The position numbers and the translations under genes were made by a program. From Polynucleobacter sp. UK-Mo-2m-Kol15 (lineage in GTDB: Bacteria > Pseudomonadota > Gammaproteobacteria > Burkholderiales > Burkholderiaceae): DNA of 64,000 bases. The stretch covers positions 975,927-1,039,926 of the forward strand of contig NZ_JACVQC010000001.1 in the NCBI RefSeq assembly GCF_018881505.1, written 5' to 3'. How positions within the stretch are numbered: the first letter of the stretch is position 1; every line of letters starts with the position of its first letter. The notes under the pieces are model-generated. The model did not search any database. It was not told the origin of the DNA and saw only the letters and a program-made list of their open reading frames with translations. Of this stretch, positions 35,617-44,053 are shown piece by piece.

Positions 35617-36729
35617 ATGAATAATCAATATAAAACATGGTGTTGCATTAGTTTTGTATCTCTATTAAGTGCATGCTCAAATAATAGCGATCCCTATCAA
35701 AATTCCTATCCGCAAAGTTATACCCAAAGCGGTGGCTATAACACTTCACCACAGTTAATTTCATCCGAGCAACTACAGTCATTGGTTTCTCCGATAGCGC
35801 TGTATCCTGATTCTTTGCTTTCATTGATGCTCTTGGCATCAACTTATCCACTTGAGGTGGCTGAAGCCTATAACTGGCGTAATAGCAATTCCAGTCTTAG
35901 TGGTACAGCATTACAAGATGCCCTCAAAGCGCAATCATGGAACGATAGTGTGAAGTCACTCATGTCCTTCCCGCAAGCATTCAATATGATGGGTGGTCAA
36001 TTACAGTGGACTCAGAATCTTGGCAATGCTTATAAGGTTCAACCAGCGGATACGATGAAGGCGGTGCAGGTTTTGCGAAAGCGCGCTGTACAAGCTGGTT
36101 CTCTCAAGTCAAATCAGCAAATAACTGTTAGCACTGATGCTAACTCGAATGTATTAATTAGTCCTGCTAATACTCAAGTAGTCTATGTGCCGAGCTATAA
36201 CCCCACTGTAGTTTATGGAGCTTGGCCTTACCCAGAATACCCGCCATATCCAATCTATAACCCCGGCTGGGGGATGATGTCCTTTGGCCTTGGGTTGGCA
36301 GTAGGCGGTGCATTTTGGTCAACGCCTGCATGGTCTGACGGCAGTATTAACGTCAACAATAACAATACATCTGAAAGATCTTCTAGAGGCTTAATTGGCC
36401 CTAGTAGTATTCAGAATCAACAACGCCTTCTAAATGACTGGAAGAATAATGCTACTCCACAAGATCGACAGGCTGCCAGAACTGCTGGTCAAAGAGCAGA
36501 TAGCGCTTTTCAGAGAGATGCTACTCCACAAGAGCGCTCTCAGGCCGATCGTTTGAACCAAGAGGCCCGAAATGATTATCAGCAGGATCGTGCCAATCCA
36601 AACGCCTATCGTGAGGCAGCTCAGGAGAATGCGATGCGAGATCAGGCTCGTTACGATCGCATGAGTGATGATCGATTTGGTGGCCGTGGTGGCTTTGGTG
36701 GTGGTCGTATGGGTGGGTTTAGACGTTAA
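35617..36729 (+). CDS. DUF3300 lipoprotein with Gly/Arg-rich tail
   Basis: The 370-aa protein has a lipoprotein signal (hydrophobic CCISFVSLLSAC with lipobox LSAC) and a Ser/Tyr/Gln-rich linker, then a DUF3300 domain: LVSPIALYPDSLLSLMLLASTYPLEVAEAYNWRN, QSWNDSVKSLMSFPQAFNMM, and VVYVPSYNPTVVYGAWPYP. The C-terminus is low-complexity, Gln/Arg/Asp-rich, ending GGRGGFGGGRMGGFRR. It is probably an outer- or inner-membrane-anchored periplasmic protein; the molecular role is unknown. The Rap1a-like gene follows after 18 bases, suggesting co-expression. Confidence 0.86.
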   Translation: MNNQYKTWCCISFVSLLSACSNNSDPYQNSYPQSYTQSGGYNTSPQLISSEQLQSLVSPIALYPDSLLSLMLLASTYPLEVAEAYNWRNSNSSLSGTALQDALKAQSWNDSVKSLMSFPQAFNMMGGQLQWTQNLGNAYKVQPADTMKAVQVLRKRAVQAGSLKSNQQITVSTDANSNVLISPANTQVVYVPSYNPTVVYGAWPYPEYPPYPIYNPGWGMMSFGLGLAVGGAFWSTPAWSDGSINVNNNNTSERSSRGLIGPSSIQNQQRLLNDWKNNATPQDRQAARTAGQRADSAFQRDATPQERSQADRLNQEARNDYQQDRANPNAYREAAQENAMRDQARYDRMSDDRFGGRGGFGGGRMGGFRR

Positions 36730-36747
36730 TCTAATGAGAGCAGAGTA

Positions 36748-37116
36748 ATGAATCAATTTCGAGTGACTCTATTGGTGGCTAGTGCTGCGCTGTTATTTCA
36801 GTCAAATGCTTTTTCGCAGGCTGATATGCCAAAAAATGATGCCTCGACAGCAGCGTTAGTGACTTTGTGTAAAAACCTTAATGATGTTGATGCTCAGAAC
36901 TTCTGCTTTGGGTTTGGGGAGGGGGTATATCAGGCCTACTTAGCCAATCGCAATCCCAAAATGAAGTCTGGTATTTGTTTTTCATCGACCGCAGGCACCA
37001 GGGGGATGATTTTGGAGGAGTTCCTAGCTTGGAGTCAGGCTAATCCGCAGTTCAATCAAGAGCGTGCAGCCAAGACCTTAGTGAGATTCTTTGAGGCAAA
37101 GTATCCGTGCAAGTAG
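36748..37116 (+). CDS. Secreted Rap1a/Tai-like domain protein
   Basis: The 122-aa protein has a signal peptide (VTLLVASAALLFQSNAFSQ) and a small Cys-containing domain: LCKNLNDVDAQNFCFGFGEGVYQAYLANR, then GICFSS, ending KTLVRFFEAKYPCK. The paired cysteines and the FCxGFxxGV motif resemble the Rap1a/Tai fold, first known as type VI secretion immunity proteins but widespread as orphan periplasmic proteins. No secretion or toxin gene is adjacent, so an immunity role is not supported here. It is likely co-transcribed with the DUF3300 gene. Confidence 0.7.
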   Translation: MNQFRVTLLVASAALLFQSNAFSQADMPKNDASTAALVTLCKNLNDVDAQNFCFGFGEGVYQAYLANRNPKMKSGICFSSTAGTRGMILEEFLAWSQANPQFNQERAAKTLVRFFEAKYPCK

Positions 37117-37192
37117 TCTAGGGCCAGCACGGGTAATAAAATGCACCAACATGAGGCATTATGCACATTGAGCAAGCAATATCGTATTGAGG

Positions 37193-37285
37193 AAGACTTT
37201 CTATGGATTAAGATGAACTTGTTGTTCATTCTTTAGAAGTACCTCCATAGTCTTTTTTAAGCCACCCTTCGGGGTGGCTTTTTCT
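37193..37285 (+). terminator. Tandem hairpins with T-runs after the Rap1a-like gene
   Basis: Two hairpins follow one another. The first pairs AAGAC/CTATGG (37193-37206) with CCATAGTCTT (37245-37254), with inner AAGATGAAC/GTTCATTCTT pairing, and ends in a six-T run (37253-37258). The second is GCCACCC-TTCG-GGGTGGC (37261-37278) followed by five Ts. The second is a textbook intrinsic terminator on the plus strand; the first is a longer, bulged stem that may be a second terminator or part of a small RNA. The minus strand has no T-run after the stems. Confidence 0.8.
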
Positions 37286-37290
37286 TGGAA

Positions 37291-38919
37291 TTAACACTCA
37301 AACTTGGATACCAATTGCTTCAGTTTTGCAGCAACTTTAGCTAATTCAGCTGAAGAGTTTTGAATTTCAGAAGACCCTGAGGAGATGCCACGAGAGGCAA
37401 TTGCAACCGCTCCAACAGTTTCAGTAATTCTTGCAGAGCTACCCGCAGAGGTAGAAATATTTCGTGAAATTTCACTCACTGTTGCAGCTTGCTCTTCTAC
37501 TGCCGTAGCAATAATGCTTGAAATATCATCGATCTTATTGATGATTTGGGTAATTTCTGCAATGGATTCAATCGCACCTTTGGCATCGGACTGAATAGTA
37601 TTAATTGACTGACTAATTTCATTGGTTGCCTTGGCAGTTGATCGGGCCAACTCTTTGACTTCATTGGCCACCACTGCAAATCCCTTGCCAAGCTCGCCAG
37701 CACGAGCAGCCTCAATGGTTGCATTTAGAGCAAGTAAATTGGTTTGCTCTGCAATATCTGCAATAACAGCTACTACCTCACCAATTTGAATGCTGCTATT
37801 ACTGAGTTTAGCCATTTGCAAATTGGTGCTATCGGCAATATTAACGGCCTGATTGGCAACGCGCGATGCCTCCATAGCATTGACAGAGATTTCACGAATA
37901 CTGGCGCTAAATTCTTCGGTCGAAGTTGCAACAGATTGTGTATTTTGACTAACAACGTCAGATGATTGAGCTACTTCATTGGCTTGCGAAGAAGTCTCTT
38001 CTGCATTGGCATTAAGCTGAGCGCTAACAGCCGCCAGCTCTTCAGAGGATGCGCTAATCATCAATGCATTGCTGCTAATTTCTTGGATGGCGGCGCGTAA
38101 ATTTTGCTGCAGGGTTTGTACGGAATGGGCAATTTGACCAGTAACGCCCACATAGTCCATGCCTGCGATTTCAGTATTTAACCTAGATTCAGCAAGGGCA
38201 TTAAGGGAGTCATTGGTTTTATGTAATGGATTAATGATTGAGTGTCTAAAACGAACGCCAATTAATATGCTGAGTAAGAAGGAGATGAGGAAGGTGACAG
38301 CCGTAGACCATATTGCAAAATGCTGCGCCTCCACTGCCTCCTCGTAATAAAGCTTGGCACTCTCGAGCTTTGCCTCTACGAAATCTTGAAGATTCTTAGT
38401 AATACGCGGCTTAAAACCTTGAAACTTATCACTAAAATACATGGTGGTTGCTGATGCTGGCGAACTTTTCTCTAAAATAATAATTTGCTCTATAGCCACT
38501 AGATAGATATCAAAATCTTCCACCAGCTCATTAAACTCAACCCTCACCTGGGAGCGAATGATATTGGCATCCACACGTTTGATAGTTTCTTGTAGTGCAT
38601 CACGTTTTTTCTCAATATTGGCCAGGGCGGTTTCACGTAATGTTTGTACTTCGGCTTTATTCGGCAGGGTAGATGCAAGTAGTAGGTTATTGACGTCAAC
38701 ATCAATTGCGATTGCTTCGATCTGTAACTGCTTGGAATCTTCAATTCCGCGGGCAGCTTGTTTGTATAGCCAGTCAGCACTTTTCCCCATTACCTGATAG
38801 CTATAGATTGATATGGCTCCAACAATGATAGTAAAGAATAGGATCAGACCAAAACTCACTATTAGCTTAGTTTTAACAGTGGATCTTCTCTCGAATTTAT
38901 CTAATAGGTTATGAAACAT
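37291..38919 (-). CDS. Methyl-accepting chemotaxis protein
   Basis: This 542-aa membrane receptor has a first helix at about residues 17-45 ([24 protein letters not shown]), a periplasmic four-helix-bundle-like region to about 200, a second helix ([24 protein letters not shown]), a HAMP segment and a cytoplasmic signalling coiled coil. The hairpin tip is [38 protein letters not shown], the site that contacts CheA and CheW. No CheR-tethering pentapeptide ends the protein (LVSKFEC). It is divergent from cheA across 146 bases, so receptor and kinase probably form one module. The ligand is unknown. Confidence 0.93.
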   Translation of the reverse strand: MFHNLLDKFERRSTVKTKLIVSFGLILFFTIIVGAISIYSYQVMGKSADWLYKQAARGIEDSKQLQIEAIAIDVDVNNLLLASTLPNKAEVQTLRETALANIEKKRDALQETIKRVDANIIRSQVRVEFNELVEDFDIYLVAIEQIIILEKSSPASATTMYFSDKFQGFKPRITKNLQDFVEAKLESAKLYYEEAVEAQHFAIWSTAVTFLISFLLSILIGVRFRHSIINPLHKTNDSLNALAESRLNTEIAGMDYVGVTGQIAHSVQTLQQNLRAAIQEISSNALMISASSEELAAVSAQLNANAEETSSQANEVAQSSDVVSQNTQSVATSTEEFSASIREISVNAMEASRVANQAVNIADSTNLQMAKLSNSSIQIGEVVAVIADIAEQTNLLALNATIEAARAGELGKGFAVVANEVKELARSTAKATNEISQSINTIQSDAKGAIESIAEITQIINKIDDISSIIATAVEEQAATVSEISRNISTSAGSSARITETVGAVAIASRGISSGSSEIQNSSAELAKVAAKLKQLVSKFEC

Positions 38920-39065
38920 TCGGCGGGGCTTCCTGTAGGAGGTGGATGCGTAAGTTAAGCTATTGAATGAGGCTGATTAGACGTTTATACCCAATTTAAG
39001 CTAATATCGGTTTAGCCCTTATTCTATCCGCCTGTATAAAGAATTGTCCATTACTATTAGGTTGC

Positions 39066-41291
39066 ATGGAAAATCACGACGAAATCCTCGCTGAATTTAT
39101 CCTGGAGGCCCGGGAAATTATTGATCGATTAGATGTCGATTTCGTTCGTCTTGAAGAAAATCCGAATGACCAAGCTTTAGTTGGAAGTATCTTTAGGGGT
39201 TTGCACACCCTTAAGGGTAGCAGCAGCTTTTTTTCTCTAAAGAGGCTTGAAAAACTCTCTCATGCGGGAGAGAGTTTGCTAGGTAAAATTCGAGGCGGTG
39301 AAGTTGAGTTGGATTTTTCTAAATCTACTCAGTTGCTTGAGATGAACGACATACTTAGGCAGATTATTGAGGGTGTAGAGCTTAATCGGGTTGAGCCTGC
39401 TGGAGATGATCAGCTTCTGATTGAGAGCTTGCTGGGTTTGATGCAAGCTGAGCGCAATGCAGTGGATCCGATTTCTCACCCTTCACCTGAGATAGATAAG
39501 GTATTAGCTGTACCTTCCCGTGATTTACCAGATACTGTTTTGGAGGATCAGCCCTTAATTGAGGCTGCCCAGCTCAATTCCCTCGGACAAGAGGTCGTTG
39601 TTCCAGTCAAGGTGAATCCAGATGTATTGGATAAATTAATGAACATCGCCAGCGAGATGGTTCTGGCGCGTAATCGCTTGCTGCCTTTCTCCCAGCAATC
39701 TAGCGACAAGTTATTTACCAGCGCGGTAAGAAGCATTGATTTGTTAACTCTAGAGTTGCAAGAACGCATGATGAAAATGCGTATGCAGCCAATTTTTCAT
39801 ATCTGGGATAAATTTCCCCGTTTGGTGCGAGATGTATCTGCCGAGTGCCATAAAAAAGTACGCCTTTTACAGGAAGGCTCTGAGACTGAGTTAGATCGCA
39901 TCCTCCTTGATAGCATTCGAGATCCTTTAATCCATTTAATTCGAAATAGTATCGACCATAGCATCGAACTTCCAGCCATTCGATTAGAGAAGGGTAAGTC
40001 TGAGGTAGCTTATTTGGTTTTGCGTGCCGCCCATCAAAACGGAATAGTGATTGTTGAGGTGATTGATGATGGCGCTGGGATAAATTACGAGCGCGTTCGA
40101 CAACGGGCCATTACCAATGGGTTGATTAGCTCTGAAAAAGCAAATTCTATTAGTAATAAAGAGTTGATTGACCTCATATTTTTACCTGGATTCTCTACCC
40201 GAGATTCCATTACTAATCTCTCGGGAAGAGGGGTTGGTATGGACGTGGTTAAAAATAATATTGAAAATATTGGCGGAAGTATTGAAATTACAAGCGTTCC
40301 CAATCAAGGGACGCACGTTAAATTAAAGATCCCACTTACTTTAGCAATTTTGCCAACTTTGTTTGTGCAATGCGGGGAAGAGGTATTTCTTATTCCGCAA
40401 AATAGAATTCTAGAGCTAGTTCGTTTTGCCCCAAATCAAGCAAATAATGGCATTGAGGATTTTTATGGAACACCAACTTTTCGCTTAAGAGACAAGTTAA
40501 TCCCATTACTTTTTTTAAGTGAACAATTAGGTTTAGCTCCTTCACCCAGCGCACCAAAGCAGAAATTATTTATTGCCGTTCTCAATTTCAATGGCACACT
40601 TTTTGGTTTGGTTGTAGAGGCTGTTCTCAATATTCAAGATGTAGTTATTAAACCTTTAGGCGAGCTTTTAAGAGATATGTCGAAGTTTGCTGGGGCTACC
40701 ATTATGGGTAATGGTGATGTAGCCTTAATTTTGGATGTAGATGGAATAGCTCGACAATCTGGTTTAGTTGAGCGCCTAGAACTAAATCCGATTAAGCAGG
40801 ATGAGCTCTATTCACCAGTTGTTGAGGAAATGATTTCAGTTTTATTATTTGAAATCCCCGGATTAAATAAGATTGCATTACCTCTTGATGCCATCGATCA
40901 TATTATTAAGCTGGGTACAGATCAAATTCAGCAAAATGGTAATCGTGAGGTTGTGTACTTCAATGAGCAGTTGATGGATCTGGTTCGCTTAGAACAATAT
41001 GTTAGCGGTGGCACCCAAAATCTTCCCGCCACCTCGCACCGAATTCCAGTCTTAACTTGTCGCTATCGAGATCGTTTGTATGGTCTAGCGGTAAAACAGG
41101 TAACTGATATTATTGAGGTTCCAGCCAAACTGCACGAGTTGGCATCGCCTCAAAAAGGTTTGAATGGTTGCATCATCCACAATGATCAAGTAATTAACGT
41201 TTTGGATTTAGAAGAAGTTCTCATCATGCACAATATTCAAGAAGACTCTAGCGAGTATCCTCAAGTCATTGACTTATTTTTGCCTAGCTAA
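39066..41291 (+). CDS. cheA: CheA-type histidine kinase with two CheW-like domains
   Basis: The 741-aa kinase has an N-terminal HPt domain with phosphoacceptor His47 (RGLHTLKGSSSFF), a short linker with no recognisable CheY-binding P2 domain, a dimerisation helix pair starting near VVPVKVNPDVLDKLMNIASEMV (about 175), and an ATPase domain with LIRNSIDHSIE (N-box), EVIDDGAGIN (G1) and SGRGVGMDVVKNNIENIGGSIEI (G2). Two CheW-like regulatory domains follow, about 415-550 and 590-735, rather than one. There is no receiver domain. cheW follows after one base; no cheY, cheB or cheR is in the window. The output partner is therefore unknown. Confidence 0.93.
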   Translation: MENHDEILAEFILEAREIIDRLDVDFVRLEENPNDQALVGSIFRGLHTLKGSSSFFSLKRLEKLSHAGESLLGKIRGGEVELDFSKSTQLLEMNDILRQIIEGVELNRVEPAGDDQLLIESLLGLMQAERNAVDPISHPSPEIDKVLAVPSRDLPDTVLEDQPLIEAAQLNSLGQEVVVPVKVNPDVLDKLMNIASEMVLARNRLLPFSQQSSDKLFTSAVRSIDLLTLELQERMMKMRMQPIFHIWDKFPRLVRDVSAECHKKVRLLQEGSETELDRILLDSIRDPLIHLIRNSIDHSIELPAIRLEKGKSEVAYLVLRAAHQNGIVIVEVIDDGAGINYERVRQRAITNGLISSEKANSISNKELIDLIFLPGFSTRDSITNLSGRGVGMDVVKNNIENIGGSIEITSVPNQGTHVKLKIPLTLAILPTLFVQCGEEVFLIPQNRILELVRFAPNQANNGIEDFYGTPTFRLRDKLIPLLFLSEQLGLAPSPSAPKQKLFIAVLNFNGTLFGLVVEAVLNIQDVVIKPLGELLRDMSKFAGATIMGNGDVALILDVDGIARQSGLVERLELNPIKQDELYSPVVEEMISVLLFEIPGLNKIALPLDAIDHIIKLGTDQIQQNGNREVVYFNEQLMDLVRLEQYVSGGTQNLPATSHRIPVLTCRYRDRLYGLAVKQVTDIIEVPAKLHELASPQKGLNGCIIHNDQVINVLDLEEVLIMHNIQEDSSEYPQVIDLFLPS

Positions 41292-41292
41292 G

Positions 41293-41763
41293 ATGGAGAG
41301 CTCTTTTCTTACCTTTACCGTAGGCTCCTATTTGCTGGGAGTGCCATCAGACGAGTTAATAGAGGTGAATAAAAATTTAAGATGTACCAAGGTTCCTGGT
41401 AGCCCAAAGATGATTCGAGGAATTTTGAACTTACGTGGTTTACTGATGCCAGTAGTGGATATGGGTGCCTATTTAAATATTAACGATGCCAAATCTGAAT
41501 CGTTCTGCATCATCTTAAAAGTTCAAGATAATAGTATTGCTTTAGCAGTTGATGCTATTGGCGACATTGTCACCTTCAATTTGGATACGCTAGTTTTGCC
41601 GCCAGCACATTTATCTGGCCAGTTTCAAGATGCTATTCATGGGGCATTTAGATTGTCCGAAGGACTCTTGATTGCCTTGGATTCTATGGCAATAGTACGT
41701 AATGCACAAAATCCTAGCGTCTTATCGGGCATCAATCACAAGCCCCTCTCAAGTCCAATTTAA
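41293..41763 (+). CDS. cheW: CheW-type coupling protein
   Basis: CheW docks receptors to CheA. The 156-aa protein (start ATG 41293, one base after the cheA stop; an upstream start inside cheA is a shadow) has FLTFTVGSYLLGVPSDELIEV, VPGSPKMIRGILNLRGLLMPVVDM and the second half LKVQDNSIALAVDAIGDIVTF, the normal two-lobed SH3-like fold. With the MCP and CheA it makes the minimal signalling core. The gene order MCP<>cheA-cheW without response regulator is unusual. Confidence 0.9.
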   Translation: MESSFLTFTVGSYLLGVPSDELIEVNKNLRCTKVPGSPKMIRGILNLRGLLMPVVDMGAYLNINDAKSESFCIILKVQDNSIALAVDAIGDIVTFNLDTLVLPPAHLSGQFQDAIHGAFRLSEGLLIALDSMAIVRNAQNPSVLSGINHKPLSSPI

Positions 41764-41797
41764 GCGCTTAACTCTCGAATCATGATTATGCAGCTCA

Positions 41798-41962
41798 TTA
41801 GGTAAAAGATTGCTCGAATTCGTCGAGCTTGATGGTATTCATGAGATACATAATTTGACGCTGAAATGATTTGCGCTCAGCTACATTCTCATGTGGCAGT
41901 CGATCATGTTCGCGCAATAGTTTGGTAATGATCGGGTTGTAGTGCTCGCGTACGGGGGACAT
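41798..41962 (-). CDS. Small hypothetical protein (54 aa)
   Basis: Within the 303-base gap after cheW, the minus strand encodes a 54-aa protein, MSPVREHYNPIITKLLREHD with a charged helical continuation and the end KLDEFEQSFT. The ribosome site is good: AAGGA seven bases before the ATG. It is below usual ORF cut-offs. The sequence looks like one or two amphipathic helices with many His, Arg and Glu residues; I do not recognise a family. It lies 104 bases downstream of fpr on the same strand and may be transcribed with it or separately. Confidence 0.6.
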   Translation of the reverse strand: MSPVREHYNPIITKLLREHDRLPHENVAERKSFQRQIMYLMNTIKLDEFEQSFT

Positions 41963-42066
41963 CTGAATTCCTTAGTAAATATCTCTTTAAGGAGAATGTA
42001 CCAAGAGGCCTATATATCTACAAGAAATATATAGTGATATCTTAATTACTTTTAGGTATATAAACT

Positions 42067-42843
42067 CTACTTCTCTACGAATGCGCGTTCAAATACGTAG
42101 TCGCCCAACTGACCTAGGCTTGGGGATACCTTAAAGCCTTTGGCATCTAGCATCTCAGCGGTTTCTTTAAGCATAGATGGGCTACCGCAGATCATCGCAC
42201 GGTCCACGGCCGGATCTAATGGGGGTAGGCCGATATCTTTAAAGAGTTGACCTGATTCGATGGCGGTAGTTAAGCGTCCCGTGTGCTTGAAGGCCTCACG
42301 CGTTACTGTTGGGTAGTAGATTAATTTCTCACGAATGATCTCACCAATGTATTCATCTTGGGTTAATTCATTCTTAATGTAATCACCATAAGCCAATTCG
42401 CTAACCAAGCGTACGCCATGAATGAGCACTACTTTTTCAAACTTCTCATAAGTATCGGGATCGCGAATAATGCTCATAAATGGCGCTAGACCAGTGCCGG
42501 TACTAAATAAGTAGAGGTGCTTGCCAGGATTTAAATCATCAATCACTAGCGTACCAACCGATTTCTCACTCACCAAAATTGGATCGCCGACTTGAATTTT
42601 TTGAAGGCGTGAGGTGAGGGGACCGTCTTGAACTTTGATGCTCAAGAATTCCAAATGCTCCTCGTAGTTGGGGCTGGCAACGCTATATGCCCTTACTAAG
42701 GGTTTGCCTTCTACCTCGAGGCCAATCATCAAGAAGTGGCCACTACGAAATCGTAAGCCTTTGTTGCGGGTAGTGGTGAAGCTAAAAAGGGTATCGTTCC
42801 AGTGGTGAACGGTCAGAACGGTTTCGGTATTGTATGCGGCCAT
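42067..42843 (-). CDS. fpr: Ferredoxin--NADP(+) reductase
   Basis: Fpr passes electrons between NADPH and ferredoxin or flavodoxin and helps in oxidative stress and Fe-S maintenance. The 258-aa protein has the FAD-binding RAYSVASPNYEEHLEFLSIKV, the VGTLVIDDLNPGKHLYLFSTGTGLAPFMS nucleotide region, and CGSPSMLKETAEMLDAKGF with the C-terminal FVEK. This is the bacterial subclass I form with a short C-terminus. It is divergent from the ICMT-like gene. Its partner may be Fdx of the isc operon, which is inference. Confidence 0.95.
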   Translation of the reverse strand: MAAYNTETVLTVHHWNDTLFSFTTTRNKGLRFRSGHFLMIGLEVEGKPLVRAYSVASPNYEEHLEFLSIKVQDGPLTSRLQKIQVGDPILVSEKSVGTLVIDDLNPGKHLYLFSTGTGLAPFMSIIRDPDTYEKFEKVVLIHGVRLVSELAYGDYIKNELTQDEYIGEIIREKLIYYPTVTREAFKHTGRLTTAIESGQLFKDIGLPPLDPAVDRAMICGSPSMLKETAEMLDAKGFKVSPSLGQLGDYVFERAFVEK

Positions 42844-42978
42844 AATATCAATATGCTTTTAATAAGATAGTTCGATTATCCTCAATCATAAGGCGTATCT
42901 TTAGATATTCAGGTTTTGGACTTATAAGAAAAATGTATTGCTCTCAAAAGGGCATCTAAATTCAGATAAAAGGGGTTC

Positions 42979-43461
42979 ATGAATAGGCTATCGCTAATTG
43001 ATAAAGGGCTTGGATACGTTCTGCTGCAGGGAATTTTGATCGGCCTCATTCTTTTTGGCCCCCAAGGTTTTTCGCTGCTTCCTCAATCTCTGGGAGCCTG
43101 GCTTCCTTATTTTCAGATATTGGGCACCGGAATTTGTATTTTGGGTTTGCTGCTTTCATTCATTGCGGCTTTACGCTTAGGGAAAAATCTCACTCCATTG
43201 CCTTGCCCCAAAGATGACTCCCAGTTTATTCAGCTTGGTTTATATCGTTTTGTCCGACATCCCATTTATTTTGGTGTTCTTTTGGTGGGGTTTGGATGGC
43301 TTTTGATATATCCATACGCATTGACCCTGCTATATGTAGCAGCGCTAACTATCTTTTTTGAATTCAAAATCAAGCTAGAAGAGCGCTGGCTTCTAGAAAA
43401 ATTTCCTGCCTACGCCCAGTACTGTAAACAAGTTAAAAAGCTTATTCCTTGGATATATTAG
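42979..43461 (+). CDS. Isoprenylcysteine methyltransferase (ICMT/PEMT)-like membrane protein
   Basis: The 160-aa protein has four or so hydrophobic segments (about 10-30, 42-67, 95-115, 113-133) and the ICMT/PEMT-type SAM-binding signature LYRFVRHPIYFGVLLVGFGW followed by EERWLLEKFPAYAQYCKQVKKLIPWIY. Members of this fold methylate small or lipid-linked substrates at the inner membrane; in bacteria the substrate is usually unknown. The gene is single, between fpr (divergent) and osmC. The annotation is by fold only. Confidence 0.85.
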   Translation: MNRLSLIDKGLGYVLLQGILIGLILFGPQGFSLLPQSLGAWLPYFQILGTGICILGLLLSFIAALRLGKNLTPLPCPKDDSQFIQLGLYRFVRHPIYFGVLLVGFGWLLIYPYALTLLYVAALTIFFEFKIKLEERWLLEKFPAYAQYCKQVKKLIPWIY

Positions 43462-43518
43462 CCACGAAGGAGTGAAGGTAGTAAAGTGTCTAGTGGTGAT
43501 CTTAAATCAGAGGTATGT

Positions 43519-43971
43519 ATGAGTAACGCCCCATCGGTTCGCTTGGTTCAGCAGGAAGACTATCAATTTGCTATTTATTACAATGAGGAACGTGATCCCA
43601 TCTATTGCGATGAGCCGCCCCCATTGGGCAGATCTCAAGGTGCAACCCCATCTCAGTTTTTGCTGGTAGGTGTAGCTAATTGCTTATCCGATTCACTACT
43701 CTTTGCGCTTAGAAAGTTTAAGCAAAATCCAGAGCCGATTGAAACTAAGGCGAGTTGCGAGATTGGGCGAAATACAGAAAATCGTCTGCGTATTCTGGCG
43801 ATCCATGTAGAAATTCGTATTGGGGTGCCAGGAAATACGCTGGAAAACTTAGAGCGTGTATTGGCACAGTTTCAGGATTTCTGTACCGTATCCTCTAGTG
43901 TCAGCCTGGGCATTCCAGTCAATGTGACCGTAATAGATAGCGAGAATACGAGGCTATATCCGGCTAGTTAA
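43519..43971 (+). CDS. OsmC-family peroxiredoxin-like protein
   Basis: OsmC/Ohr proteins reduce organic hydroperoxides using paired cysteines. The 150-aa protein has GATPSQFLLVGVANCLSDSLLFALRKFKQ with the first Cys on the central helix and VLAQFQDFCTVSSSVSLGIPV with the second, the OsmC pattern. I choose ATG 43519, which has CAGAGG upstream; a GTG at 43486 would add 11 residues and is also possible. It is followed by a bidirectional terminator and lies convergent to lysS. The substrate is unproven. Confidence 0.87.
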   Translation: MSNAPSVRLVQQEDYQFAIYYNEERDPIYCDEPPPLGRSQGATPSQFLLVGVANCLSDSLLFALRKFKQNPEPIETKASCEIGRNTENRLRILAIHVEIRIGVPGNTLENLERVLAQFQDFCTVSSSVSLGIPVNVTVIDSENTRLYPAS

Positions 43972-43992
43972 ACCTCTCTAAGTTGCAGAAAG

Positions 43993-44025
43993 AAAAAGCC
44001 GCAGAGATTCAAATCTGCGGCTTTT
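43993..44025. terminator. Bidirectional terminator between osmC-like gene and lysS
   Basis: AAAAAGCCGCAGA (43993-44005) pairs with TCTGCGGCTTTT (44014-44025), a perfect 8-bp GC-rich stem extended by A/T pairs, with runs of A before and T after. It can stop transcription on both strands and sits exactly between the convergent genes. Confidence 0.9.
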
Positions 44026-44053
44026 GTAATTCAGGGAAGTCTGTTTCGAGTAA

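Noticed and set aside
36748..37116. Type VI secretion immunity gene
   Set aside because: The Rap1a-like fold alone is weak evidence and no effector or T6SS gene is nearby.
37141..37236. 31-codon ORF before the tandem hairpins
   Set aside because: It has no clear ribosome site and runs into the hairpin; the region looks like untranslated RNA or terminator.
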